NCBI RefSeq assembly: GCF_947503795.1
Contig: NZ_CANNEZ010000003.1
Location: 434,436 to 498,435 of the forward strand
Length of the DNA stretch: 64,000 nt
Source of the DNA: an uncultured Jannaschia sp.
GTDB lineage: Bacteria; Pseudomonadota; Alphaproteobacteria; Rhodobacterales; Rhodobacteraceae
Direction: 5' to 3'
A program made the position numbers and the translations under genes. Below, piece by piece: positions 1 through 8,755 of the stretch. Positions within the stretch are counted from its first letter, which is position 1. The number at the start of each line of letters is the position of its first letter. The notes under the pieces are model-generated. The model saw nothing but the letters and a program-made list of their open reading frames with translations, had not been told where the DNA came from and did no database searches.

Positions 1-1455
1 ACCGGGCGCGCCGTCTATTCGGCGCACGGTCCGGACCGGTCCTATTCGCTCGTGGCCTTCTCCCATGACCTGCCGCCCGAGGCGCGCTCGGACCGGGTGA
101 TCGCGACGGCCTGGGACGCGACGTTCACGCTGTTCGACGGGGTTCCGGACGCGGAGGATCTGGCGCGGCTCGGGGCGAACGTGCCGCTCCAGGAGGCCGG
201 GCGCATCACCGATCGCGAGCTGACGTTGAGCCGGGCCAACCGCTCCGTTCGCCTCTTCGATCACGTCGTCGACGCGCTGTCGCGGGGCATCCAGCCAGAC
301 CCTGTGCGCATCGACGCCGTGGGCTACCTGATGCGGACGACCGCCGTCTACGGATCGGGCAAGTTCGGCGCGGCCGATCGTGCGCGCATCGCGGATCGGC
401 CCGAATGCGCGGCGCCGTTCCAGGTCGAGATGCTGACTGTCTGGCTGATCCGGGCCTTCGTGCTGGACCAGGTCGAAGCGATGGCACAGGCGCGCGCGCC
501 CGACCGCGCCGTCGCGCTGGACCCCGAGCTGCGCCGGCGATTCGGGATCGGCAATTCGACCGGCCTCGGAATGGCACCGTTTCTCGTACATCACCCGGTC
601 CTGCTGGACCGCTGGATCACCGCCCGCGAGACCGCGCTGGCGCGCGTCCTGGAACAGGCGGCGCCACCCGACCGGATCGCCGCGTTCATCGCCGCCCGCG
701 ACGCCGCCGCGCGCAACGTCGCCGCATGGCGTACCGATCATCCGGTGCAGGCCGCCAAGCTCGACGGCCTGCGCGCGGATATGGAGCGGCTGGTCGCGCA
801 GCCGGTGACCGGATGGGCCGCGCTCTGGGAGTGGGGGCGGACGGCGCTTTCGCTCGAAGGGCAGGAATTGCTCGTCTCGCTTCTCCTGGAACCCTGGCCC
901 GAACTGGTGGACGGCCTCGGCGCGACGATGTGTGCCGAGGAAGACGCGCGCTTCGCCATCGACGGGCGCATGGCGCTGGACGACCTGCGCGGCGCGCTCT
1001 GCGCGGTGCACGGTATCGAGGGCTGCGACGGGCCGGCACGCGTCTGGTTCACCTCCGCCGACAAGCTGGAGCCGCGGCTGGGCGAGCCGGATCCCGCGCT
1101 CGACCCGCACGCGCAACCCTTGGCGACACGGCGCGATGCGGCGGCGCTGTTGGCCGCGATGGAGGGTCGGACGGGGGACGTCGCGGGCTTTCTGCTCGAT
1201 CACCCGGAGCACCGGCATACGGTGCGCCGCGTTCAGATCGCCCTGCGCCATCCCTATGCCGAGATCCGCGACGATCTCGCCTCGACCGCGATGCTGCCCG
1301 CCGACATGCTGCGCGCGAAGCTGTCGTTCTTCGGGGCCGGGCGCTTCGATCCGCGCTCGGACCGCTGGGTGCGGATCGAGATGTTCCGCGGTGCGCCCTT
1401 TCCGCACGAGATGGCGGATGCGGGCGCCGAGCCATGGGCCGGGCTTCCGGCGTGA
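1..1455 (+). CDS. Unknown conserved protein, 5'-truncated by the window edge
   Basis: The reading frame is already open at base 1, and the residues encoded before the first possible start (GTG at 52) look like ordinary protein. The gene therefore very probably begins outside the window, and 484 residues are visible. I recognise no catalytic motif. A distinctive stretch, GIGNSTGLGMAPFLVHHP, sits near the middle, and the rest is soluble and mostly helical in composition, with no signal peptide or membrane segment. The stop overlaps the GTG of the DUF3726 gene (GTGA), and an Ldh_2-type oxidoreductase follows, so the three are probably co-translated and share a pathway. I recall similar proteins in Rhodobacterales but no assigned function. 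Confidence 0.75.
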   Translation, partial: TGRAVYSAHGPDRSYSLVAFSHDLPPEARSDRVIATAWDATFTLFDGVPDAEDLARLGANVPLQEAGRITDRELTLSRANRSVRLFDHVVDALSRGIQPDPVRIDAVGYLMRTTAVYGSGKFGAADRARIADRPECAAPFQVEMLTVWLIRAFVLDQVEAMAQARAPDRAVALDPELRRRFGIGNSTGLGMAPFLVHHPVLLDRWITARETALARVLEQAAPPDRIAAFIAARDAAARNVAAWRTDHPVQAAKLDGLRADMERLVAQPVTGWAALWEWGRTALSLEGQELLVSLLLEPWPELVDGLGATMCAEEDARFAIDGRMALDDLRGALCAVHGIEGCDGPARVWFTSADKLEPRLGEPDPALDPHAQPLATRRDAAALLAAMEGRTGDVAGFLLDHPEHRHTVRRVQIALRHPYAEIRDDLASTAMLPADMLRAKLSFFGAGRFDPRSDRWVRIEMFRGAPFPHEMADAGAEPWAGLPA

Positions 1456-2063
1456 ACCTGTCGGGCGGCGAGACCGAAGCGCTGGCCCGGAAGGCTGCGC
1501 GGGGCGCGGGGCTGCCCTGGGGCCTGGCCGAGGAGGCCGGTATGGCGGCGCGCTGGCTGGCCGAGCGGGGTCTGCCGGGCGCCGCGACGCTCGCCGCCCT
1601 GCTGACCGAGATCGACGGGGCCGGACCGCTGCCGCCGGTGCCCGGCGAGACCTGGCGGGCGAAGCACGACCGGCTCTGCCCGATCTGCTGTGGTGCGGCG
1701 CTGTCGGACCGGCTGGAGACGGGGCCGCTGACGGTCTTGGACGTGCTTCATCCGCTTCTCATGCTGCCGCACCTCGCCTCGGTCGCGGATCGTACGGGTC
1801 GTCCCGTCACGATCCGGTGGCCCGGTGGCGGTGCGATCCTGTCGCGGACCCCGAGCCTGCATGGCGCGCCGCCGCCCGCGCGCGGCGATATCCGCATCCT
1901 TCCCGCCCGCGCGCCGGGTCCGTGGCCGCGCGCGCCGCGCACGCCCGAGCCGGTGGCACCCGCGGCGGTCGACATTCTGAATGCATTCGCGCATCGCACC
2001 TATGCCCCGGCCCATCTTGGGCGCGAGGGCGGGGCGGGCGCGGGCCTGACCGACAGCGACTGA
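1452..2063 (+). CDS. DUF3726 family protein
   Basis: A 203-residue protein starting at a GTG that overlaps the previous stop by GTGA, the usual sign of translational coupling. The N-terminal half resembles the DUF3726 family, with the characteristic run EALARKAARGAG, then WGLAEEAG and ARWLAERG. A CPICC cluster near residue 75 could bind metal, but that is inference. There is no signal peptide or membrane segment. A much longer frame extends upstream but lies entirely inside the preceding gene, so the GTG at 1452 is preferred. The family has no known biochemical role. Its constant place between an unknown protein and an Ldh_2 dehydrogenase suggests a role in the same metabolic step. Confidence 0.75.
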   Translation: MNLSGGETEALARKAARGAGLPWGLAEEAGMAARWLAERGLPGAATLAALLTEIDGAGPLPPVPGETWRAKHDRLCPICCGAALSDRLETGPLTVLDVLHPLLMLPHLASVADRTGRPVTIRWPGGGAILSRTPSLHGAPPPARGDIRILPARAPGPWPRAPRTPEPVAPAAVDILNAFAHRTYAPAHLGREGGAGAGLTDSD

Positions 2064-2074
2064 AAGGCAAGACC

Positions 2075-3079
2075 ATGACCCACCGGATGATGTCCCTGGA
2101 CGAGATCGAGACGCTGGCCTTCGACGCGCTGCTCGCGGCGGGCACACGCCCCGAGGCCGCGCGTGCGCTGGCCGTGGCGACCGCGGCCACCGAAGCCGAC
2201 GGCGTGGCGAGCCACGGTCTGGCCTATGTGCCGATCTACGCCGAACATGTCCGCTGCGGGAAGGTCGACGGTCAGGCTGTCCCGGAGGTGTCGACCCCCC
2301 GACCCGGCGTGGTGCGCGTCGATGCCGGGCACGGTTTCGCCCATGGCGCCATCGACGCGGGCATGGGGCCGCTGATCGCGGCGGCGCGCGCAAACGGCGT
2401 CGCGGTCATGGCGATCCATCGGAGCTACAATTGCGGCGTACTCGGCATCCACACGGCGCGGATCGCGGCCGAGGGGATGCTGGGGCTGGGTTTCACCAAC
2501 GCGCCCGCGTCCATCGCGCCGGGCGGCGGATCGCGGCCGGTCGTGGGCACCAACCCGATCTCGATGGCCGTGCCGGACGGGGCGGGGGGCGTCGAGATCC
2601 TGATCGACCAGTCGGCCAGCGTCATCGCCAAGTCCGAGATCATGAAGCACGCCCGCGAGGGCCGGGCGATCCCCGAGGGCTGGGGCCTCGATGCCGACGG
2701 CGCGCCCACCACGGATCCGGACGTGGCCCTGAATGGCTCGATGGCACCTGCGGGCGGCTACAAGGGCGTGGGCCTTGCGCTGATCGTCGAGACGCTGGCC
2801 GCGGCCATGACCGGCGCGACGCTGGGCAAGGATGCCTCGCCCTTCTCGGGCACGGCCGGCGGACCGCCAGCGACGGGCCAGATGTTCATCGCTATCGATC
2901 CGGGCGCGACGTCGGGCGGTGCCTTCGCGGAACGGATCGGCGATCTCGCAGCGGCGATCCGGGGCCAGGACGGCGCACGGCTGCCGGGCGACGGGCGCGG
3001 TGCGGCGCGGGCGCGGGCCGGAGGCGGCGTCGCGGTGGCCGAGGCGACGATCGAGCGCATTGCCGCGTCGATGGCCTAG
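2075..3079 (+). CDS. Ldh_2 (malate/L-lactate dehydrogenase) family NAD(P)-dependent oxidoreductase
   Basis: A 334-residue cytoplasmic enzyme of the Ldh_2 fold, which includes malate, ureidoglycolate, L-sulfolactate and piperideine/pyrroline-2-carboxylate reductases. Family landmarks are SHGL near residue 46, the VGTNP motif, a central DQSAS segment, and PAGGYKGVGLAL toward the C-terminus. The length is normal for the family. The start is the ATG at 2075, 11 bases after the DUF3726 stop and preceded by AAAGGC. The exact substrate cannot be read from sequence; an imino acid or alpha-hydroxy acid is likely. The last four bases overlap the end of the convergent glycosyltransferase gene. Confidence 0.85.
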   Translation: MTHRMMSLDEIETLAFDALLAAGTRPEAARALAVATAATEADGVASHGLAYVPIYAEHVRCGKVDGQAVPEVSTPRPGVVRVDAGHGFAHGAIDAGMGPLIAAARANGVAVMAIHRSYNCGVLGIHTARIAAEGMLGLGFTNAPASIAPGGGSRPVVGTNPISMAVPDGAGGVEILIDQSASVIAKSEIMKHAREGRAIPEGWGLDADGAPTTDPDVALNGSMAPAGGYKGVGLALIVETLAAAMTGATLGKDASPFSGTAGGPPATGQMFIAIDPGATSGGAFAERIGDLAAAIRGQDGARLPGDGRGAARARAGGGVAVAEATIERIAASMA

Positions 3080-3999
3080 AGGCGCGCCGGGTCGATCCCG
3101 GCCGCGGCCATGGTGACGCGGACGTCTCGCGGCGGGCCAAGGCCGAAGCCACCCGCCCAGGTCGCGCGGGCTGCCGCGAAATCTCCGCGCGACAGGTGCT
3201 GCGCGGCCTTCGCGGTCGTGAAGGCGAGCCCGCCCGGTACCGATGCAGGCCGGTGCCGGCGCAGGAACATCATGCGTGCGCGGTGCTTGAACCATTCCGA
3301 GAAAGGCGACGCGCGCCGGTCGCCCGAGGCCGATCCGATCGAGGCACCCGAGACGTGTCGGACCATCGCGTCGGGGCAGTGCAGAAGCGGCAGCGCGCCG
3401 CGCCGCATCGCCCAGTCCACCTCCTCGTAATAGAGGAAGTAATCCTCGGGCATCGGTCCCGCGACGTCGAGAAACGCGCGGGAGACGACGAGACTCGCGC
3501 CCGTGACGAAGGCGATCTCGGCCGGGTCGGGGGGCGGCGCATCGGCCGGGGCGAACTGGTTGAGGTTGCGCGTCACGCCGCTCCGCCAGTCGATGGTCCC
3601 GCCGTCGATCTGGATCCGCGGCGGTGTCTCGTCATAGAGGACCCGCCCGCCGATCATGGCGAACCCGCCGGGCAGCGCCGGGTGGGTGGCGAAGCGTCGC
3701 GCGGTGTCCGTGGCGACGGTGGTGTCCGGGTTCAGGACCCAGAAGCGATCGAGCCCTGCATCTGCCGACAGCACCGCAAGCCCCCGGTTCACGCCCGCCG
3801 CGAAACCGTCATTCGGGGCCTCGATCACGGTGACGTCGTGCGCGCGCAGGCGGGTCAGCGTGTCATCAGGCGAGGCGTTATCGACCACGACGACGCGGAG
3901 GGTCACGCCCTCGGAGGCCAGAAGGCTGCCGAGGCAGGCGTCGATCGTGTCGGCGGCGCGGTGGGTCACGATCACAACGCCGAGGCGCGGCGGCGTCAT
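3076..3999 (-). CDS. Glycosyltransferase family 2 (rhamnosyltransferase-like)
   Basis: A 307-residue GT-A fold glycosyltransferase. The N-terminus shows the typical nucleotide-sugar binding start (GVVIVTHRAADTI), followed by VVVDNASPDDT, then NDGFAAGVNRG and an NPDT motif in the place of the metal-binding DXD. The acceptor-side motif EDYFLYYEEVDWAMR resembles those of WbbL-type rhamnosyltransferases. It probably adds a sugar to a lipid-linked surface polysaccharide at the cytoplasmic face. Its ATG overlaps the stop of the upstream ligase/polymerase gene (ATGA), so the two are translated together. It is the last gene of a three-gene minus-strand operon. Confidence 0.88.
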   Translation of the reverse strand: MTPPRLGVVIVTHRAADTIDACLGSLLASEGVTLRVVVVDNASPDDTLTRLRAHDVTVIEAPNDGFAAGVNRGLAVLSADAGLDRFWVLNPDTTVATDTARRFATHPALPGGFAMIGGRVLYDETPPRIQIDGGTIDWRSGVTRNLNQFAPADAPPPDPAEIAFVTGASLVVSRAFLDVAGPMPEDYFLYYEEVDWAMRRGALPLLHCPDAMVRHVSGASIGSASGDRRASPFSEWFKHRARMMFLRRHRPASVPGGLAFTTAKAAQHLSRGDFAAARATWAGGFGLGPPRDVRVTMAAAGIDPARL

Positions 4000-5381
4000 C
4001 GCCCGCGTGCCAGCGACGCCCGCGCGTCCGTCCCGGCCGGGAAGCGTGTGAAGGCCGGCCGCGCGCCGGAGCGCCGGATCGGGGCGGCGCGGCGCGGGTC
4101 CGCGGGGGCCTCGGCTTCAGGCGCTTCGGTTCGGGTGATCGGCTGGACGAGCCAGGCCGTCGCGCCGAACACGAAGAAGGTGAATGAGTAGATGTTGGTC
4201 CAGACATGGACCGTGAAGAGCGTGAAGGTCAGGCCGATGATGGTGAAGACGCAGGCCGTGCGGATGCGGCCAAGCTCGGTCCCGGGTCCATGGTCGAGCC
4301 GCATGAGCCGCGTCAGCTGCACCAGCCAGCCCGCCGCCAGCAGCCCCACGCCGGGCAGGCCGTAGCGCATCCCCGTCAGCAGCCAGAAATTGTCGACCGA
4401 ATCCGAATGCATCCAGCTCGGCCGGACCCAGTCCCGAAGGCCGAGGCCGAAGATCGGGTTTGCCCAGATGTTCTCGAGGCCCCAGTCGAGGATCGTCAGG
4501 CGCCAGTAGGCCGTGTGCGCCGAGAAGGTGGCGTAGGTCATGAAGACCTGTAGCCCCGAGCGCGACGACAGAAGGTCGATGGCGATGTAGACCGTGGTCA
4601 CGAGGCCGAGCAGCAGCCACCAGCGCCATGCGACCTGCGCGAAGATCGCGGCCCATGCGATCAGCCCGACCTGCAGCGCGATCGCCAGGAGCGCCCCCGA
4701 GGAGAGCGCCAGAAAGCCGCATCCGGCGACCGCACCTGCCGCGATCCAGCGTCGGAGGTCGCCCATCTGGTCCTTCATCGCGACGAAAACCATCGAGAAC
4801 ACGACCGAGCAGAAGAGCCCGTAATGGATGGGGTGGGCGAAGACCGCCTGCACCCGCTCGACTCCCAGCCGACGGTTCATGTCGAGGATGTCGACCGACC
4901 CGAGGACGGGCAGCTTGCGGATCATCGCGATGATCGGCGGCGTACCCGTCCGCGCCTCGATCAGCGCGAAGGGGAGCGTCAGCAGGACGCCCAGCAGAAG
5001 GAGGCGGCAGGCGCGAAGCATGTCGGCGGAGCTGCGGATGCCCGCGCGCGCGACGACGTAGCCGCCGAGGAACTCGACCCCGACCGACGGTGCCTGCTGG
5101 ATGACGCGGTCCGGGTTGTTCACCCCGAGTGCGACCGCAATCCAGAGCGCGTGCCCGAGGAGCAGCCAGTCGGTCGCCAGCACCGGCCCATATCGACCGC
5201 GCAGCGTATTGACCAGAAGCGGCAGCGTTACCGCGAGCAGGAGCACCCGGAGCGTCGTCAGAAAGAGCGGTCCGACATGGAAGGAGATCGGCACCAGCAC
5301 GGCGATCAGGTAGATCGGCACGAGCCATGCGGGTCCGCGCGTGTCGAGGCTCTCGGCCGGTTGGTCGCGGAGGGCCGTCAT
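3996..5381 (-). CDS. O-antigen ligase / Wzy-like polysaccharide polymerase, integral membrane
   Basis: A 461-residue polytopic membrane protein with about ten to twelve hydrophobic segments. A large extracytoplasmic loop between late segments contains NPIFGLGLRDW and a nearby histidine (WMHSDSVDNFW), the pattern of the O-antigen ligase (WaaL)/Wzy superfamily. It may join or polymerise undecaprenyl-linked repeat units on the periplasmic side. Given the surrounding exopolysaccharide genes I favour a polymerase role, which is inference. The ATG at 5381 shares one base with the stop of the beta-helix gene, and the stop overlaps the next start. The upstream extension in this frame lies inside the beta-helix gene and was rejected. 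Confidence 0.78.
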   Translation of the reverse strand: MTALRDQPAESLDTRGPAWLVPIYLIAVLVPISFHVGPLFLTTLRVLLLAVTLPLLVNTLRGRYGPVLATDWLLLGHALWIAVALGVNNPDRVIQQAPSVGVEFLGGYVVARAGIRSSADMLRACRLLLLGVLLTLPFALIEARTGTPPIIAMIRKLPVLGSVDILDMNRRLGVERVQAVFAHPIHYGLFCSVVFSMVFVAMKDQMGDLRRWIAAGAVAGCGFLALSSGALLAIALQVGLIAWAAIFAQVAWRWWLLLGLVTTVYIAIDLLSSRSGLQVFMTYATFSAHTAYWRLTILDWGLENIWANPIFGLGLRDWVRPSWMHSDSVDNFWLLTGMRYGLPGVGLLAAGWLVQLTRLMRLDHGPGTELGRIRTACVFTIIGLTFTLFTVHVWTNIYSFTFFVFGATAWLVQPITRTEAPEAEAPADPRRAAPIRRSGARPAFTRFPAGTDARASLARGR

Positions 5382-7219
5382 CACTCGGCGGCGGCGCGGC
5401 GCAGGGGCGGGTGCCGGACATCGAGCTCGAACGCGTCGACCCAGCCTGCGAAGCTGTCGAACTGGTCGAACGGGTTGCCGAAGGTCAGACCCCAATGCTC
5501 CGAAGGCCCGAGACGGCCGGTCATCGGAACCTCGGCCACGCGCGTGCCGTCGACATTCAGCCAGAGGTGACCCTCCTCGGAATCGTAGGCCAGCTCAAGC
5601 TCGGCGCCGCCGTCGCGCGCCAGCGCCGTGCCGCGCCCCTTGATGCGGGTCGTATAGCCGTCGGCGGTCGTGACGCGCGCCGTGATCGCGCCGCGGTCGC
5701 TGACGCGGACTACCAGAAGCTGGTGTACCCGAAGAACGATGCCCCCGGTGCGCCGCGGACCGAGATCGGGGCGCAGATGCATCCGCATCGAGAATGCATC
5801 GGCCCCGAAGAGCGCGGCCGTCTGATGCTCGGTCAGGCGCGTCGCGGGCAGATCGTCCCCGATCGCGATCGCGGGCTCGTAGATGTCGATCCGGTGGCGC
5901 AAGCCCCGGCCGCCATAGACCTCGATGGCCTGCGCCTCGGGCACGAGGCGGATGGCCCCTTCGGTCGTCGTGGGAAGCCGGCTCGTTGCGGACATCTCGG
6001 GCGCCAGCGGCGAGCCGTATTGCAGAAGCGGGGCGCCGATCGCCACGCCGTCCAGCGGACCACCCGGATAGGGCAGGAAGTCGACCGGACGCGCGGCCCT
6101 TCCTTGCGAGACGTCGGCGAAGACGCTGTCGTAATGGCCGTCCTGCAGCGGTTGGACATCCTGCACGATCAGGTTGCCGAGGATGAGCCAGTCGTCCCGC
6201 CATTCGGCCTCGGTGATGGCGTGGGCCACGTTGTTCACGACGATCACCTCGCGCGATTCCCCGGCGATGTGGATGCGCGGAACCCAGAGGTTGGGGTTCG
6301 GGCGGTTGCGGGCCGCGAAGGCGTTGCGCACGACGGTATTGCGCCGGATCGTCAAGCCCTCTGTCTCGCCGACGGTGATGCCGTGGGTGTGGGCGTTGAG
6401 GATGACGTTCTCCTCGATCGTCACGTCGCGGTAGAACATCTCGGGGCCGGCCTCGTGCTGATCGACCCGCTCGTTGCGCATGAAGATCGACTGGGTCCAG
6501 GGCCCGCGCCCGGAATCAAGGAGGTTGCCGCGGATCACGATCCCCTGGCTGGGCCGGTCGGTGCCCGCCGTCCAGAACTGGATCATGTCGGGATGGGTGC
6601 CGCCCGTGCGGCGATCCGAGAAGTCGCGGATGGTGTTGTCCTCGATCCGCACGTCCTCGACCTCCGCGAAGGTCATCCCATCGAGGCCCAGGCCGTGCAG
6701 CAGGTTCTCGGTCAGCGTGATCCCGGTGCTGTCGTCGATCAGGGTGCCGGTGCGAAAGCCGGTGATCTCGGACCGGGTCAGGGTGAACCCGTCGGTTTCG
6801 GTCACGCGGAGGGCCCGACGGGTCAGCGCTTCGGGACCGGCGAAGCGCATGTCCTGCATCACGATATCCCGGCTCGCGACGACGCGAAACGGCTCGTCCG
6901 GGGCGTCGGCGGCCGGCTGGAAGTCGAGGTCCGAGAGAACCAGATGCGCCGCATCGCGCAGGACGGCCGTGCCGATGCGAACGGAGCCTTCGGCGGCGCG
7001 GATGGTGATGGGCTGGGCCGCGGTTCCTTGCACGCCGACGATGCGCATCTCGGGATAGGCGCCCGGCGCGAGCATGAGCGTGTCGCCCGGTCGCGCCGCG
7101 TCGAGTTGATCGATCAGGGTTGCAGGCTCGGTTGGCAGCAGGCGTTCGGCCAAGGCGGGACAGGCGCCCCACAGGAGAAGGGCGGCCAGCGCCGCGGCGC
7201 GGGATCGAATGCGTGTCAT
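5381..7219 (-). CDS. Exported right-handed beta-helix protein with C-terminal lectin-like domain
   Basis: A 612-residue protein with a clear Sec signal peptide (hydrophobic stretch, cleavage after ACPALA near residue 24). Residues about 30-380 show repeated short beta-strand units with I/V-x-N/D-N patterns (IEDNTIRD, IRGNLLD, IEENVI, IRRNTVVR), typical of parallel beta-helix polysaccharide lyases, epimerases and depolymerases. The last ~180 residues read like a concanavalin-A/LamG-like jelly roll (LELAYD, HLWLNVDG, GLTFGNPFD). It is coupled to the ligase/polymerase gene by a one-base overlap, which suggests it trims or modifies the polymer made by this locus in the periplasm or outside the cell. 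No catalytic residues can be named. Confidence 0.8.
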   Translation of the reverse strand: MTRIRSRAAALAALLLWGACPALAERLLPTEPATLIDQLDAARPGDTLMLAPGAYPEMRIVGVQGTAAQPITIRAAEGSVRIGTAVLRDAAHLVLSDLDFQPAADAPDEPFRVVASRDIVMQDMRFAGPEALTRRALRVTETDGFTLTRSEITGFRTGTLIDDSTGITLTENLLHGLGLDGMTFAEVEDVRIEDNTIRDFSDRRTGGTHPDMIQFWTAGTDRPSQGIVIRGNLLDSGRGPWTQSIFMRNERVDQHEAGPEMFYRDVTIEENVILNAHTHGITVGETEGLTIRRNTVVRNAFAARNRPNPNLWVPRIHIAGESREVIVVNNVAHAITEAEWRDDWLILGNLIVQDVQPLQDGHYDSVFADVSQGRAARPVDFLPYPGGPLDGVAIGAPLLQYGSPLAPEMSATSRLPTTTEGAIRLVPEAQAIEVYGGRGLRHRIDIYEPAIAIGDDLPATRLTEHQTAALFGADAFSMRMHLRPDLGPRRTGGIVLRVHQLLVVRVSDRGAITARVTTADGYTTRIKGRGTALARDGGAELELAYDSEEGHLWLNVDGTRVAEVPMTGRLGPSEHWGLTFGNPFDQFDSFAGWVDAFELDVRHPPLRRAAAE

Positions 7220-7367
7220 CGCCTGTATCCTCGCCGGCGGGGCCGGTCGGTTGTTCTGCTAGGATCCTCTGCGGGACCTCTGGTCGAACGTAGTCGCGGC
7301 AGGTCGATACCGCCAAACGATAAAGGGTCGGCGGGGGTCATCGGCCGGGCGGTGTGACGGGCTTGCG

Positions 7368-8666
7368 TCAGGCTTCAATGGGCGGCGCGGTCGCGAGGAT
7401 CGCCCCGGTCGCCGCCGCAGCGAGGGCCAGAAAGCCCGCATAGGACGCCCAGGGCAGGGCGATCGGGTCGGGCCGGGCCGCACGGAACATGGCCGCCGAA
7501 ATCGCGATTCCGGCCAGCTCGGCCAGCGCGGCGAGCCACACCAGCACGACGACCGATGCACCGCCTTCGAGCATCCACCAACCCACGGCCAGCGCGGCGA
7601 GCCGGGGGATATTCGACCACGGCGCGTTCCCCGTCTGCCCGGTCGCGAGCGCGGCGATATTGGTGCCGACCTTGGCCACGCGCAGCCCCTGCAGGATCGC
7701 CATCGGCCCGAGCAGCCCCGCGACCGCGATGTAGTCCGATCCCGCCAGCCAGCGCGCGGCGATCGGACCGGCGAGGATGCCGACGCCCATGCCGGCCAGC
7801 CCCAGCGCGAGCGCCAGCTGGATCAGGCGGGCGGCGGGGCGGTCGATCTCGCCGGCTTCGGCGCGACGGGACAGGCGGGGCAGAAACCCGGTCTGGAGGC
7901 TGCGCATCACGATCAGGGCGGGCGTCAGCGTGATCGTGACGGCGAGCGCGAAGGTGCTGAGCGCCACCATGCCCTCGAGCCGCCCGACGATCAGCTTGTC
8001 GCCCTGGAAGACCGCGAAGAGCAGCCCCGCATTCAGCAGGATTGGCCAGCCGAAGCGCAGCGTCCGGCCCCAACGGGCGCGGTCGAAGGCGGGGCGGAAC
8101 GGGCGCTCGGCGGCGCATTGCGAGACGAGGGCCGCGCCGGTGTTGTGGATCAGGATCGACACCAGCATAACGCGCCAGTCCCCGAGCCAGGCCGCCAGCG
8201 GAAAGATCGCGAGGAACGCCACCAGCGCGGGCAGCGTCTGTTCGGCGGCCAGCGCGCCGAAGCGACCGCTGCGGTTCTGCCGGTGGATGTCGAGATGGCG
8301 GACGCCGTTCAGAAGCGGCACGAGCGCCAGAACCGCGTAGGCCCATGCGACCTGTGGCACATTCAGGAAATCCGCCAGCGGGATCGCCAGCGCCAGCATG
8401 ACCGCGCCGGCGAGGATGCCTCGAAAGAGCTGGAACCCCTGCAGCGCGCGCATCAGCCGGGGGTCGTCGCCGTCGGCGGCCTGCACGATTTGCTGCTGCA
8501 ACCCGAAGGCCGAGGCCATCTCGACCGCCGCCACGGCCAGCGCGAAGGTCGCGGCGATCCCGTAATCCTCGACCGGGATCAACGCCGCGAGCGTCAGGTT
8601 CCGCGCGAAGAGAAGGGCGGAGGAGCCGAGATTTCCGGACAGGATGGTGAGGGCGGGGCGCAGCAT
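7368..8666 (-). CDS. Wzx-like oligosaccharide flippase (MOP superfamily)
   Basis: A 432-residue integral membrane protein with about twelve to fourteen hydrophobic helices and the N-terminal pattern of polysaccharide flippases (GNLGSSALLFARNLTLAALIP, then DYGIAATFA). Such proteins turn lipid-linked repeat units from the cytoplasmic to the periplasmic leaflet for Wzy-type polymerisation. The ATG at 8666 was chosen because it begins immediately before the first helix; upstream codons run into the divergent glycosyltransferase gene. It is separated from the beta-helix gene by about 148 bases and may have its own promoter. Confidence 0.85.
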   Translation of the reverse strand: MLRPALTILSGNLGSSALLFARNLTLAALIPVEDYGIAATFALAVAAVEMASAFGLQQQIVQAADGDDPRLMRALQGFQLFRGILAGAVMLALAIPLADFLNVPQVAWAYAVLALVPLLNGVRHLDIHRQNRSGRFGALAAEQTLPALVAFLAIFPLAAWLGDWRVMLVSILIHNTGAALVSQCAAERPFRPAFDRARWGRTLRFGWPILLNAGLLFAVFQGDKLIVGRLEGMVALSTFALAVTITLTPALIVMRSLQTGFLPRLSRRAEAGEIDRPAARLIQLALALGLAGMGVGILAGPIAARWLAGSDYIAVAGLLGPMAILQGLRVAKVGTNIAALATGQTGNAPWSNIPRLAALAVGWWMLEGGASVVVLVWLAALAELAGIAISAAMFRAARPDPIALPWASYAGFLALAAAATGAILATAPPIEA

Positions 8667-8755
8667 CGGGGGCCTCGCGGATGGTGGACTTGCGCGCTTG
8701 TGGGCGGCTTGCCATGGTCCGGTCAAGCCGCCTTCCCCCGATCCGCGAGGCACCG

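Noticed and set aside
405..1451. Upstream extension of the DUF3726 frame
   Set aside because: Arg/Gly/Ala-rich nonsense inside the preceding gene; the GTGA junction at 1452 gives a family-like N-terminus.
5327..7357. 676-codon plus-strand open frame opposite the beta-helix gene
   Set aside because: Antisense shadow; the minus strand carries a signal peptide and regular beta-helix repeats.
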